In this document: positions 8,745 through 16,706 of the stretch, in pieces | How the letters are laid out: each line of letters begins with the position of its first letter | Numbering within the stretch: the stretch's first letter is position 1 | Source: Stigmatella aurantiaca DW4/3-1 | GTDB lineage: Bacteria; Myxococcota; Myxococcia; Myxococcales; Myxococcaceae | Assembly: GCF_000165485.1 (NCBI RefSeq) | Contig: NC_014623.1 | Location: forward strand, 8,388,893-8,452,892 | DNA length: 64,000 nt | Direction: 5' to 3' | Position numbers and translations under genes: made by a program | The notes under the pieces: model-generated | Databases searched by the model: none | Seen by the model: the letters and a program-made list of their open reading frames with translations, nothing else | Told to the model about the DNA's origin: nothing

Positions 8745-9974
8745 ATGCCCCTCTCCCAGACCTTTCACCCCTTCGCGCCCCCCCTCCGGGACAATCCCCA
8801 CCCCATCTTCGAGGAGGCCCGGAAGGAAGAGCCGGTCTTCTTCAGTGAAATCCTGAAGTGCTGGGTGGTGACGCGCTACGAGGACGTCTACGCCGTCCTC
8901 CAGGACTCGCGGCGCTTCTCCTCGGCGGGCAACCTGGCCGTCCACAAGGAATCCCTCTGTCCGGCCGCCAAGAGCCTGCTCATCGAGAACCAGTACACCG
9001 ACCCGCCGCTGGTGAACGAGGACGCCCCCGTCCACACGCGCCGGCGCCCCGTCTACAAGAAGCTCTTCTCCCAGGAGGCCATCCGCTCCCTGGAGCCCCG
9101 CATCCGCGACATCACGAAGGAGCTCGTGGACGGCTTTGCCCACCAGGGGCACGCCGACATCGTCTCCCAGCTGGCCTACCCCCTGCCCATGCGCGTCGTC
9201 CTGTCGTGGATGGACATCCCGCAGGAGATGATGGAGACCATCAAGCGCTGGGGGGATGCGTGGGTGCTGCTGCTGTTCGCGGAGCTGACGCCCGAGCATC
9301 AGATGGAATGCGCGCACATGGTGGTGAAGCTCCAGCGCTACATCGCCGATCTGCTGGCCGAGCGGCTGGATCAGAAGCGGACCGACGCAATGACCCAGTT
9401 GGCCACCCAGCTGCTCACCCTGGAGAAGCTCTCCATCGAGGAGCTGGCGGGGATGGTGTCCGGCACGGTGGTGGCCGGCAACGCGACGCTCACCAGCATG
9501 GTGGGCCTGACCACCCGGGTGTTCCTGCAACAGCCCAACCTCTGGCAGCGGCTGCGCGAGCAGCCCGAGCGCATCTCCCAGGCCATCGATGAGGCGCTCC
9601 GGCTGGAGTCCCCGTTCTGGGGCCTGCGCCGCGTGACGACCGAGCCCGTGGAGGTGGGCGGGGTGAAGCTGCCCGCGGGTGCGCGCGTGCTGGTGGCGTT
9701 CATCTCCGCCAACCGGGACGTGGAGCGCTTCCCCCAGTCCGAGGTGTTCGACCTGGACCGGCCCAACGCCTCGCAGCACATGTCCTTTGGCAAGGGCGTC
9801 CACGTGTGCGTGGGCTCGGGCTTGGCCAAGCAGGAGGTCCAAGCGGCGATGGAGGTGCTCCTGCAACGGCTGCCCGATGCCCGGCTGGTGCCAGGCCAGG
9901 AGCTGACCTTCGTCCCGGGCCTGCTGCGCCAGCACGAGCGGCTGCTCGTGGAGTGGAGCCCCCAGCGCGTCTGA
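8745..9974 (+). CDS. Cytochrome P450
   Basis: Soluble bacterial P450 of 409 residues, normal length. Start at MPLSQTFHPFAPPLRDNPH. The K-helix ExxR is seen in ESPFWGLRR. The heme loop is FGKGVHVC, with C355 as the thiolate ligand. The I-helix segment reads AGNATLTSM, with Asn where many P450s have an acidic residue before the conserved Thr, so proton delivery may differ. No ferredoxin or reductase gene is adjacent, so electrons must come from elsewhere. Likely a hydroxylase acting with the two SRPBCC proteins. Confidence 0.95.
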   Translation: MPLSQTFHPFAPPLRDNPHPIFEEARKEEPVFFSEILKCWVVTRYEDVYAVLQDSRRFSSAGNLAVHKESLCPAAKSLLIENQYTDPPLVNEDAPVHTRRRPVYKKLFSQEAIRSLEPRIRDITKELVDGFAHQGHADIVSQLAYPLPMRVVLSWMDIPQEMMETIKRWGDAWVLLLFAELTPEHQMECAHMVVKLQRYIADLLAERLDQKRTDAMTQLATQLLTLEKLSIEELAGMVSGTVVAGNATLTSMVGLTTRVFLQQPNLWQRLREQPERISQAIDEALRLESPFWGLRRVTTEPVEVGGVKLPAGARVLVAFISANRDVERFPQSEVFDLDRPNASQHMSFGKGVHVCVGSGLAKQEVQAAMEVLLQRLPDARLVPGQELTFVPGLLRQHERLLVEWSPQRV

Positions 9975-9996
9975 GCGGCGCGGCGGGGGCGGGGCC

Positions 9997-10764
9997 TCAG
10001 TCCACCACGTCCTGGAGGGCCTTGTAGGCCTTCTTGGTGTCCGTCACCATGGCGTCGTGGCTGGCATGGAGGTCCTCGAGCTTCCAGCCCCGGGCCACCG
10101 CCTTCGCGCGGAAGCCGAGGAAGATGTCCCGCTGGAACCACTCGCCCTTGCAGTGGATGTACGCCTTGGGGATCTTCGAGAGCGTCTTCCAGTCGAACGC
10201 GATGGGCTCCTGGAAGGTCGCCAGCGGCTGGGGCCGCAGGCGCGCCCCGACGAAGGCCACGTCCGAGGGGCGCGTCACCCCGAAGTCCTGAGGCGAGAAG
10301 GAGGGCAGCAGCCACATGTCCGCGGGGAACGCGTCGGGGAACCCCACCGTGGCGAAGAAGGACTGGCCCGGCTCCGGGATGGCCGCATCGAAGTACACCA
10401 GCCGGTCAATCCGGTCCGGCAGGGCGGCGGCCACGCCGGTGATGACCATGCCCGCGTAGCTGTGGCCCACCAAGATGACGTCGCGCAGGTCCTCGAACAG
10501 GATGAGCGAGACGATGTCCTGCACATGCGTCTCGAGGCTGACGTCGGGCCGCGCCAGGTGCGCGCGCTCGCCCAACCCCGTCAGCGTCGGCGTGTAGACG
10601 GTGGCCTTGTCCTGGCGCAGCTCCTCGGCGAGTGCTTGCCAGGCCCACCCCCCGTGGAAGGCGCCATGGACGAGGATGTAGGTGGACCGCTTCGAGCCCG
10701 CCAACGCCCCCGTCGATGAGAGCAGGAGTGCCAGGACCAGGGTGACCGCCACGTTGAAACGCAT
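9997..10764 (-). CDS. Exported alpha/beta hydrolase
   Basis: 255-residue alpha/beta hydrolase with a Sec signal peptide (MRFNVAVTLVLALLLSSTGALA). After it come the oxyanion-hole motif HGAFHGGW, the nucleophile elbow GHSYAG, and a late DLHASHDAM containing the probable catalytic His. The overall pattern matches the esterase/EstC and plant hydroxynitrile-lyase/salicylate-esterase branch. The start at 10764 follows a good ribosome binding site (GAAGGAG). Substrate unknown. Convergent with the P450 gene. Confidence 0.87.
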   Translation of the reverse strand: MRFNVAVTLVLALLLSSTGALAGSKRSTYILVHGAFHGGWAWQALAEELRQDKATVYTPTLTGLGERAHLARPDVSLETHVQDIVSLILFEDLRDVILVGHSYAGMVITGVAAALPDRIDRLVYFDAAIPEPGQSFFATVGFPDAFPADMWLLPSFSPQDFGVTRPSDVAFVGARLRPQPLATFQEPIAFDWKTLSKIPKAYIHCKGEWFQRDIFLGFRAKAVARGWKLEDLHASHDAMVTDTKKAYKALQDVVD

Positions 10765-11013
10765 GCCTCGCTCCTTCCTGAACAACCCTTGTGCCCGAAC
10801 TGCCGGGGTTTTCTTGGAGCCAGCCGCCCCCGCGTTCAGGTACTTCGTGCAGTGTATCCCGAAAAAAGGGGATATCAGCATAATTTTACGAAGCCATTTC
10901 AATTGTCTACCGGCGTTCAATGGGAGGACGCCTCCTGTGCGCCTGAGACACACGGGCCCCTCCTTCTTTCCATTCTCCTGGAATCCTAGAAAGTCCGTGG
11001 TACGCAGCGGCGC

Positions 11014-11541
11014 ATGAATGCCACCCGCTCTCCGTCCCTCGTCCTCGCCGCCGTTGCGGCGGTCCTCCTCACGTCCTGTCACGCCGGACACAACAAGGCG
11101 GTGCCCCCCGCAAATGCCGGCGAAGCGGCCGGTGCGGCCGCGAGCGGGGCGTGTCAGGACGCGCCCACCGTCGAATTGCCGTCCCTGTTCGCGTCACCGG
11201 CGGATGCCGCGTCCCGGCCCGAGGCGGGGGCGGTGGTCGCGATGGAAGGCACACCGCTGGCGGGGCTCGTCTGCACGCTGATGGCGTGCGATGCGAAGTG
11301 CTGCAACAACGCGTGCGGATCCACCGAGGGCTGCCCCTTCACGCTCGCCACGGAGCAGGGCAACCTCTGCCTGAGCCACCAGGACTTCGCGTGTGGGGGC
11401 ACGGATTGCAGCCCCTGGTGCCGTCCGTTCAACCTCTCCGAGAAGCGCCGCTACCGCTTCGTGGGCACCCTCTCGTACCAGGCGGGACAGGAGCCCCCGG
11501 GGGCCACCCTCCACGTCCAGAAGTTCTGCCCGATCGACTGA
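11014..11541 (+). CDS. Cys-rich predicted lipoprotein
   Basis: 175-residue protein with a lipoprotein signal ending in LLTSC. The mature part contains about ten cysteines clustered in ACDAKCCNNACG and CLSHQDFACGGTDCSPWC, suggesting a small disulfide-stabilised fold. I do not recognise a family. It is divergent from the exported hydrolase and convergent with the peroxiredoxin. Confidence 0.7.
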   Translation: MNATRSPSLVLAAVAAVLLTSCHAGHNKAVPPANAGEAAGAAASGACQDAPTVELPSLFASPADAASRPEAGAVVAMEGTPLAGLVCTLMACDAKCCNNACGSTEGCPFTLATEQGNLCLSHQDFACGGTDCSPWCRPFNLSEKRRYRFVGTLSYQAGQEPPGATLHVQKFCPID

Positions 11542-11546
11542 CGGCC

Positions 11547-11569
11547 GGAGCGCCTCGTCCAGGCGCTCC
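11547..11569. terminator. Bidirectional hairpin terminator
   Basis: GGAGCGCCT, 5-bp loop, AGGCGCTCC: a perfect 9-bp stem between two convergent stop codons (11541 and 11584). No T tract. Confidence 0.6.
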
Positions 11570-11583
11570 CGCGCGGGGCGGCC

Positions 11584-12108
11584 TCAGTGAGGCTTGGCCT
11601 TCGTGTCCGGCTTCGCGTCCTGCTTGCGCAGCGGGCAGGCCGCGATGGCCGAGGACGGATCAATGGCGTCCTTGCCAGACTCCACCTTGAGGATTTTGCG
11701 GCCCTCGCCCACGACGAACGTGTAGCGCTGCGCGTAGGACATCACCGGCGTCTTCACATCGAACTGCTTCACCACCGCCCCGTCCGGGTCGGGGATGAAG
11801 GCAAAGGGCGCCTTCAGGGAGTCCTTGAACTTCTTCAGCGTCTCCGCGTCGTCCATGGAGACGGCCAGCACCTGGCCCTTGAGCTTCTCGATGTCCGCGT
11901 ACCGGTCCCGGTACGCCGTGAGCTCGTTGGTGCACCCAGGGGTGAACGCCTTGGGGAAGAAGGCCACGATGACCGGGCCCTCCTTCACCTGCTCCGAGAG
12001 CGTGTACTTCTTGCCATCGGTGTCCGTGACCGTGAAGTCCGGAGCGGTGTCACCGGCTTGGGGCGTCGCCGCCGCGAAGAAACCTGTCATCAGCAGGGGA
12101 AGGAGCAT
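11584..12108 (-). CDS. Exported peroxiredoxin (AhpC/TSA, Bcp-like)
   Basis: 174-residue thioredoxin-fold peroxiredoxin with a short N-terminal export signal ([19 protein letters not shown]). The peroxidatic site is [13 protein letters not shown] second Cys sits near the C-terminus (IAACPLRK) and could resolve the sulfenate. It would reduce hydroperoxides in the periplasm. Export is unusual for Bcp-type enzymes, which are mostly cytosolic. The C-terminus is Lys-rich. It lies 12 bp after an amidohydrolase gene on the same strand. Confidence 0.88.
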   Translation of the reverse strand: MLLPLLMTGFFAAATPQAGDTAPDFTVTDTDGKKYTLSEQVKEGPVIVAFFPKAFTPGCTNELTAYRDRYADIEKLKGQVLAVSMDDAETLKKFKDSLKAPFAFIPDPDGAVVKQFDVKTPVMSYAQRYTFVVGEGRKILKVESGKDAIDPSSAIAACPLRKQDAKPDTKAKPH

Positions 12109-12120
12109 TCCCCGGTCTTA

Positions 12121-13437
12121 TCAGCCCTGGGACATCCGCGCCCAGACCGCCGTGGCGGCCTCCCGGGCCTGGTCCGCCACCACCGAGGGGCTGACCGAGA
12201 GCGGCCGCCGCGCCCAGATGCGCCACGTGCCCTCCACCATCACCGCCTCCACATGCCGCGAGCCCAGGCCGTATGCCACGTGCCAGGCCAGGTTGCCGGC
12301 GTTCAGCGGCGTGGGGGGCAGGTAGTCCAACAGCAGCAGGTCCGCCGCGGCCCCCTCTCGCAGGGGCCCCACGGGAAAATCAAAGGATTGCGAGGCCAGG
12401 CGGTGGCCGTTGGCCAGGTAGCGCAGCACGTCGATGGGCTGCCCCGCCTCGCGCGAGCGCAGGTAGGCCGCCTGAGCCTCGGCGAAGACATCCGCCGCCA
12501 TGCCGTCCGTGCCCAAGGTGGCGCGCGCGCCGAACTTCAACGCCGGCGCATATCCCACCTCGAGCTGCTGGTTGGAGCGCGGGGTGTGCACCACCCACGT
12601 GCCGGTGGCGAGCAGCTGCGCCAACTCCGCCCACGCCAGGTGCCCCACGTGCGCAAGCTGGCTCTTGGGCGAGAGCAACCCCGCCTCCAGGAGCCGCGTC
12701 ACGGGCGGGGCGCCATGGCGCTCCACCGAGAGCTTCTCGTCCAGGGGATCCTCGGCCACCGGGACGTGCAGCCCCGCGCCCGTGGCGGCCAGCGCCTCCT
12801 GGATGCCCGCCAGCGCCTCCGGGCCCACCGTGAAGAGGGACGCGGCGCCCACCTGGCCCCGGAAGCGCCCCTTGGCCTTGCGGGCAAACCCCACGGTCTC
12901 CTCCAGCCCCTCCTCGCGCCCCAGGGCCCCCTTGCGGTCCGTCACCGCGTAGGAGAGCACCCCGCGCACCCCCACCTCGTGGAGCCCGCGCGCCACCCGC
13001 ACCAGCGAGCCGGCAATGGCCTTGGGCGAGGAGTGGAAATCAAAGAGGGTGGTGGTGCCGCACTGCAACGCCTCCAGGCCGCCCACGCACGCGGCCACCT
13101 GCACCGCGTCGCCGTCCAGGGCCGCCTCGTAGCGCCAGCGCCCGTTCTCCAGCGCCTCCTGGTAATTGCCCGCCCGGGGCTCGGCCAGGCCCCGGGCCAG
13201 GGAGGCGTGCAGCCGGTGGTGTGCGCTCACCAGCCCCGGAAAGATGAGCTTGCCCGACAGGGCCACCACCTCGTCGTCGGGCCGGGGCGCGATGTCCGGC
13301 GCCCGCTCGACGATGCGCTCGCCCTCGATGCGCAGGTCCACCCGCTCGACGAGGGCAGGCTCCAGTTCGACGACATGTCCACCCTTGAGGACGGTGCCCA
13401 ACGTCCCTCCACCGTGAAGCCGCACGAGAAGCGCCAC
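12121..13437 (-). CDS. SsnA-like amidohydrolase with altered metal site
   Basis: 438-residue amidohydrolase, full length for the SsnA/chlorohydrolase branch. Long stretches match my recollection of E. coli SsnA: PGLVSAHHRLHASLARG, GLHVPVAEDPLD, WVVHTPRSN, LGTDGMAADVF. The usual HxH metal motif reads H73-H-R75, and the His expected in the GLHxHxAED strand is Pro226, while H263 and D311 are kept. Two of the normal metal ligands are therefore absent, so hydrolase activity is doubtful. It ends 12 bp from the peroxiredoxin start, probably in one transcript. Confidence 0.82.
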   Translation of the reverse strand: MALLVRLHGGGTLGTVLKGGHVVELEPALVERVDLRIEGERIVERAPDIAPRPDDEVVALSGKLIFPGLVSAHHRLHASLARGLAEPRAGNYQEALENGRWRYEAALDGDAVQVAACVGGLEALQCGTTTLFDFHSSPKAIAGSLVRVARGLHEVGVRGVLSYAVTDRKGALGREEGLEETVGFARKAKGRFRGQVGAASLFTVGPEALAGIQEALAATGAGLHVPVAEDPLDEKLSVERHGAPPVTRLLEAGLLSPKSQLAHVGHLAWAELAQLLATGTWVVHTPRSNQQLEVGYAPALKFGARATLGTDGMAADVFAEAQAAYLRSREAGQPIDVLRYLANGHRLASQSFDFPVGPLREGAAADLLLLDYLPPTPLNAGNLAWHVAYGLGSRHVEAVMVEGTWRIWARRPLSVSPSVVADQAREAATAVWARMSQG

Positions 13438-13621
13438 GCTGGGACAGGCCCTTGCGGACGCCCAGCCTTTCTGCAGGCTACCATTGCAGGGCGCCCAGCG
13501 TGGAGGGGGAAGCCGGGAGGGGCAAATTTCCCGCCGTCCGGCAGCCCGGGCGTCCGGCCAAGCGGCGGGCCCTTTCAGGGAAGTAGGCCCCCAGCGCTCC
13601 GGCCCGTAGACTGCCCCCGCC

Positions 13622-15640
13622 GTGGGGTCTCCCGAGCAGCACCTCTCCTGGATGGGTCGCTACCGCCTGAGCGCGCGCATCGCGACGGGCGGCATGGCGG
13701 AGGTGTACCTGGGCCGCCGCATCGAGGAGGACGGGCGGCGCGGCCCTTCGGTGGCGGTGAAGCGGCTCCTGCCCCACCTCACCTCGGACCGGCGCGTCGT
13801 GCAGATGTTCCTCAACGAGGCGCGCATCACCGCGCAGATTCACCACCCCAACGTCGTCACCATCCTGGAGACGGGGATGGACGGGGGCGAGCCTTTTATC
13901 GCCCTGGAGCTGCTGGAGGGGCGCTCCTTCGCCGAGCTCCGGCAAGAGGCCGCGGAGCGGGGCCGGCGCGTGCCCTTGGGCGTCACCCTGCGCACCCTGG
14001 TGGACGCGTGCCGGGGCCTGGACGCGGCCCACCGGGCCGTGGACGAAGCCGGACGCCCCCTGCGCATCGTCCACCGGGACTTCACCCCCGACAACATCCA
14101 CGTCGGCGCCAACGGGTGCGTCAAGGTCATCGACTTCGGCATCGCCAAGGCGGACGCGCTCGGCTCGGGCACGGAGCCGGGCACGCTCAAGGGCAAGTTC
14201 TTCTACATGTCGCCGGAGATGATCACCGGGCAGCGGGTGGACCACCGCGCGGACATCTTCGCCGCGGGGGTGATGCTCTACGAGCAGCTCTGTGGCAGGC
14301 GCCCCTTCACCGGCCTCAAGCCCGAGGAGGTGCTGGCCCGCATCACCGAGGGGCGCCCCAAGCCCCCCACCGCGTTCGATCCGTCCGTCCCCGACGCCCT
14401 GGAGCACATCTGCCTCACCGCGCTCCACCGGGCCCCCGAGTCCCGCTTCGAAACGCTTCAAGTCTTCATCGACGCCATCGAGAGCGTGGGGGGCTCGGCC
14501 GAGGTGGCCTCCTCCGAGGCGGTGGCCGCCTATGTCGAGTCCCTCTTCCCCAAGGACAGCGATCCGAAGCGCTTGACCCTCCAGCGGGCCCGCTCCGCGG
14601 ATCCCTCGGATTCGGGCGTCTCCGCCCCGTCGGCCGCGTCCGCGCCCTCCCGGGCCCCTCGGGCGGACTCCCAGCCCCCGCGCCGCGAGCCTCCCCCCCG
14701 GAAGCGGCGCCAGTGGGCGCTGCTCGCCCTCGCCGGGCTGGCGTTGCTGGGCCTCGGCGCGGGGGGCACCTACCTCATGCTGCGGCCCACCGTTCCCCCA
14801 GCCGAGCGGCTCGCCCAGGCGGAGACCGCCCCGGCCCCGCCGCAGCGGCTGGCCTTCCTGGAAGGCATCGAGAAGGACCCGCGCGCCACCGCTCAGGAGC
14901 TGGCCCGGGCGGGAGAGCTTCTCATGGAGCTGGGCGCCCACGAGGCCGTCCTCTCGCTCTCGGAGACATTCACCCAGCGCTTCCCCCAGGACCTGGAGGC
15001 CCACCTGCTCGAGGCGCGCGCCGCCACCGCCCTGCTCATGGGCAAGCGCGCCGAGCGATCCATCGAAGAGGCCTCCTCGCTGGCCCCCAAGGACGTGCGC
15101 CCGCTGCTCGCCCTGGCCGACCTGCGGGAGCGGCAGGGCGACGTGCCCGGCGCGCTGGGCGCGCTCGCCAAGGCCTACGAAAAACGGCCGCGGGAGGCCC
15201 GGGTCGCCCCCCGCTATGGCCTGCTCCTCTCCCAGAGCGGACGGCTCGACGAGGCCGCGGAGGTGCTCGGCGCCTGGATCCGGGAACACAATGACGCGAG
15301 ACCCCTCGCCGAGCTGGCCTTCGTGCGCTACCGCCAGGCGCGCATGGAGGACGCCGCCGCCCTGCTCAAGCGCGCGTTGCGCAAGGCCCCCCGGCTCGCC
15401 GTGGCGCACTACTACCTGGGGGCCGTCCTCTTCCAGAAAGGGGACACCGCGGGCGCCGAGCGCGCCTATCGCCAGGCGGATCAGCTCGACCCGGAAGACC
15501 CGCGTGCCCTCTCGGCCCGGTGTCAGCTCCATGCCCGGACGGGCGATGCGAACGCCGTGGCCGAGGCCAAGCAGCTCATCGCCAGCCGTTTTCCGGCGCA
15601 GGCGACCGCTTTGGCGGCGGAGTGCTCGGCGGGCCATTAA
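13622..15640 (+). CDS. Ser/Thr protein kinase with membrane anchor and TPR domain
   Basis: 672-residue Hanks-type kinase. The glycine loop is ATGGMAEVYLG, the ATP Lys is in VAVKRL, the catalytic loop is HRDFTPDNI (Phe instead of the commoner Leu/Val), and then come DFG and SPE motifs, so it looks active. A Pro/Ser/Arg-rich linker leads to one transmembrane helix (WALLALAGLALLGLGAGG, about residue 365-385). The C-terminal half is TPR-like helical repeats, predicted extracytoplasmic, which could bind a peptide or protein signal. The start is GTG; an in-frame ATG 30 bp downstream is possible. Confidence 0.92.
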   Translation: MGSPEQHLSWMGRYRLSARIATGGMAEVYLGRRIEEDGRRGPSVAVKRLLPHLTSDRRVVQMFLNEARITAQIHHPNVVTILETGMDGGEPFIALELLEGRSFAELRQEAAERGRRVPLGVTLRTLVDACRGLDAAHRAVDEAGRPLRIVHRDFTPDNIHVGANGCVKVIDFGIAKADALGSGTEPGTLKGKFFYMSPEMITGQRVDHRADIFAAGVMLYEQLCGRRPFTGLKPEEVLARITEGRPKPPTAFDPSVPDALEHICLTALHRAPESRFETLQVFIDAIESVGGSAEVASSEAVAAYVESLFPKDSDPKRLTLQRARSADPSDSGVSAPSAASAPSRAPRADSQPPRREPPPRKRRQWALLALAGLALLGLGAGGTYLMLRPTVPPAERLAQAETAPAPPQRLAFLEGIEKDPRATAQELARAGELLMELGAHEAVLSLSETFTQRFPQDLEAHLLEARAATALLMGKRAERSIEEASSLAPKDVRPLLALADLRERQGDVPGALGALAKAYEKRPREARVAPRYGLLLSQSGRLDEAAEVLGAWIREHNDARPLAELAFVRYRQARMEDAAALLKRALRKAPRLAVAHYYLGAVLFQKGDTAGAERAYRQADQLDPEDPRALSARCQLHARTGDANAVAEAKQLIASRFPAQATALAAECSAGH

Positions 15641-15652
15641 CTCCTGCGAGCC

Positions 15653-16672
15653 ATGACACCCCCTGCCCTCCTCGGGTTCCTCGGCGCGGTATGGCTCCTC
15701 GCGAGCGCCCCCGCCTGCTCCTCGGATTCCAGCGATGCGCCCCCGGGCGGCGCCCCAGACGGCGGCTTTCCACCCATCGTGGATCGCACCTCCTGCACCG
15801 GGCTCACCGTGAGGCCCGGCGACTCTGAATGGACGCTGGAGCACGAGGGGCGTTCACGGGTCTACACGCTCCATGTCCCCCCCGGCTACGACGCGGCGAA
15901 GCCCACCCCCACCGTCATCGCCTTTCATGGCTTCGGCTCGACCGAGCTGGAGCAAGAGGGCCTGAGCCGGATGTCCGAAGTGGCGGACGAGGAGGGCTTC
16001 CTCGCCATCTACCCCCGGGGACTGAACAACCCCGAGGTGGAGCGCACCCCGGACGGCGGGTTCGCCGACTCGCGGAGCTGGAACGCGGGCGGGTGCTGCG
16101 GGTCCGCGCAGCTCGCCCGGGTGGACGACGTGGCCTTCGTGGAGGCGCTCTTCGCGGATCTGGACACGAAGGTCTGCGTGGACACCCGCCGCACCTATGC
16201 CACGGGGCTCTCCAATGGGGCCTTCTTCTCGTACCGCCTGGCCTGTGAGCGCGCGGAGCGCTTCGCCGCCATCGCGCCCGTGGCCGGCATGGAGAACGTC
16301 CCCGAATGCGAGCCCCACCGTCCGGTGCCGGTGATGCACTTCCACGGCACGGCCGACACCACCATCTCTTATCACGGGGGCACCATTCCCTTCGGCCGCG
16401 CCTACCCGTCCGCGCCCGCCACGGTGGCGCTCTGGGCAGAGCGCAATGGCTGCTCGGGCCCCCAGACGCAAACCTACCGCCGTGGGGACAGCACCTGCGT
16501 CACCCATACCGGCTGCCAGCCCGAGGGCGCCACCGCCACGCTGTGCACCGTGGAGGGCGGCGGCCACACCTGGCCCGGGGGCCTCGTTCCTCCCGACCTG
16601 GGCTACACGACGCAGGACCTCGACGCCACGCGCGAGATGTGGCGCTTTTTCAAAGCCCACCCCCGCCCCTGA
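15653..16672 (+). CDS. Secreted esterase of the LpqC/PHB-depolymerase type
   Basis: 339-residue lipoprotein (lipobox near SAPAC). The mature part matches polyhydroxybutyrate depolymerase/feruloyl esterase-like hydrolases: YTLHVPPGYDA, IAFHGFGST (oxyanion hole), GLSNGAFFSYRLAC with the catalytic Ser, HFHGTADT with a likely Asp, and GGGHTWPGG with the His. The catalytic triad is complete. It would cleave an extracellular ester; the natural substrate is unknown. It starts 12 bp after the kinase gene. Confidence 0.88.
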   Translation: MTPPALLGFLGAVWLLASAPACSSDSSDAPPGGAPDGGFPPIVDRTSCTGLTVRPGDSEWTLEHEGRSRVYTLHVPPGYDAAKPTPTVIAFHGFGSTELEQEGLSRMSEVADEEGFLAIYPRGLNNPEVERTPDGGFADSRSWNAGGCCGSAQLARVDDVAFVEALFADLDTKVCVDTRRTYATGLSNGAFFSYRLACERAERFAAIAPVAGMENVPECEPHRPVPVMHFHGTADTTISYHGGTIPFGRAYPSAPATVALWAERNGCSGPQTQTYRRGDSTCVTHTGCQPEGATATLCTVEGGGHTWPGGLVPPDLGYTTQDLDATREMWRFFKAHPRP

Positions 16673-16676
16673 GCCC

Positions 16677-16702
16677 GGGCCGCCTCTTGCGCCAGGCGGC
16701 CC
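16677..16702. terminator. Bidirectional hairpin terminator
   Basis: GGGCCGCCT, 8-bp loop, AGGCGGCCC: a perfect 9-bp stem exactly between the convergent esterase and histidine kinase stop codons. Confidence 0.65.
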
Positions 16703-16706
16703 CCGC

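Noticed and set aside
11587-15294. Very long plus-strand frame of about 1,235 codons antisense to the peroxiredoxin and amidohydrolase and out of frame in the kinase
   Set aside because: Arg/Gly/Pro/His-rich composition artefact of third-position GC; the overlapping genes have clear motifs.
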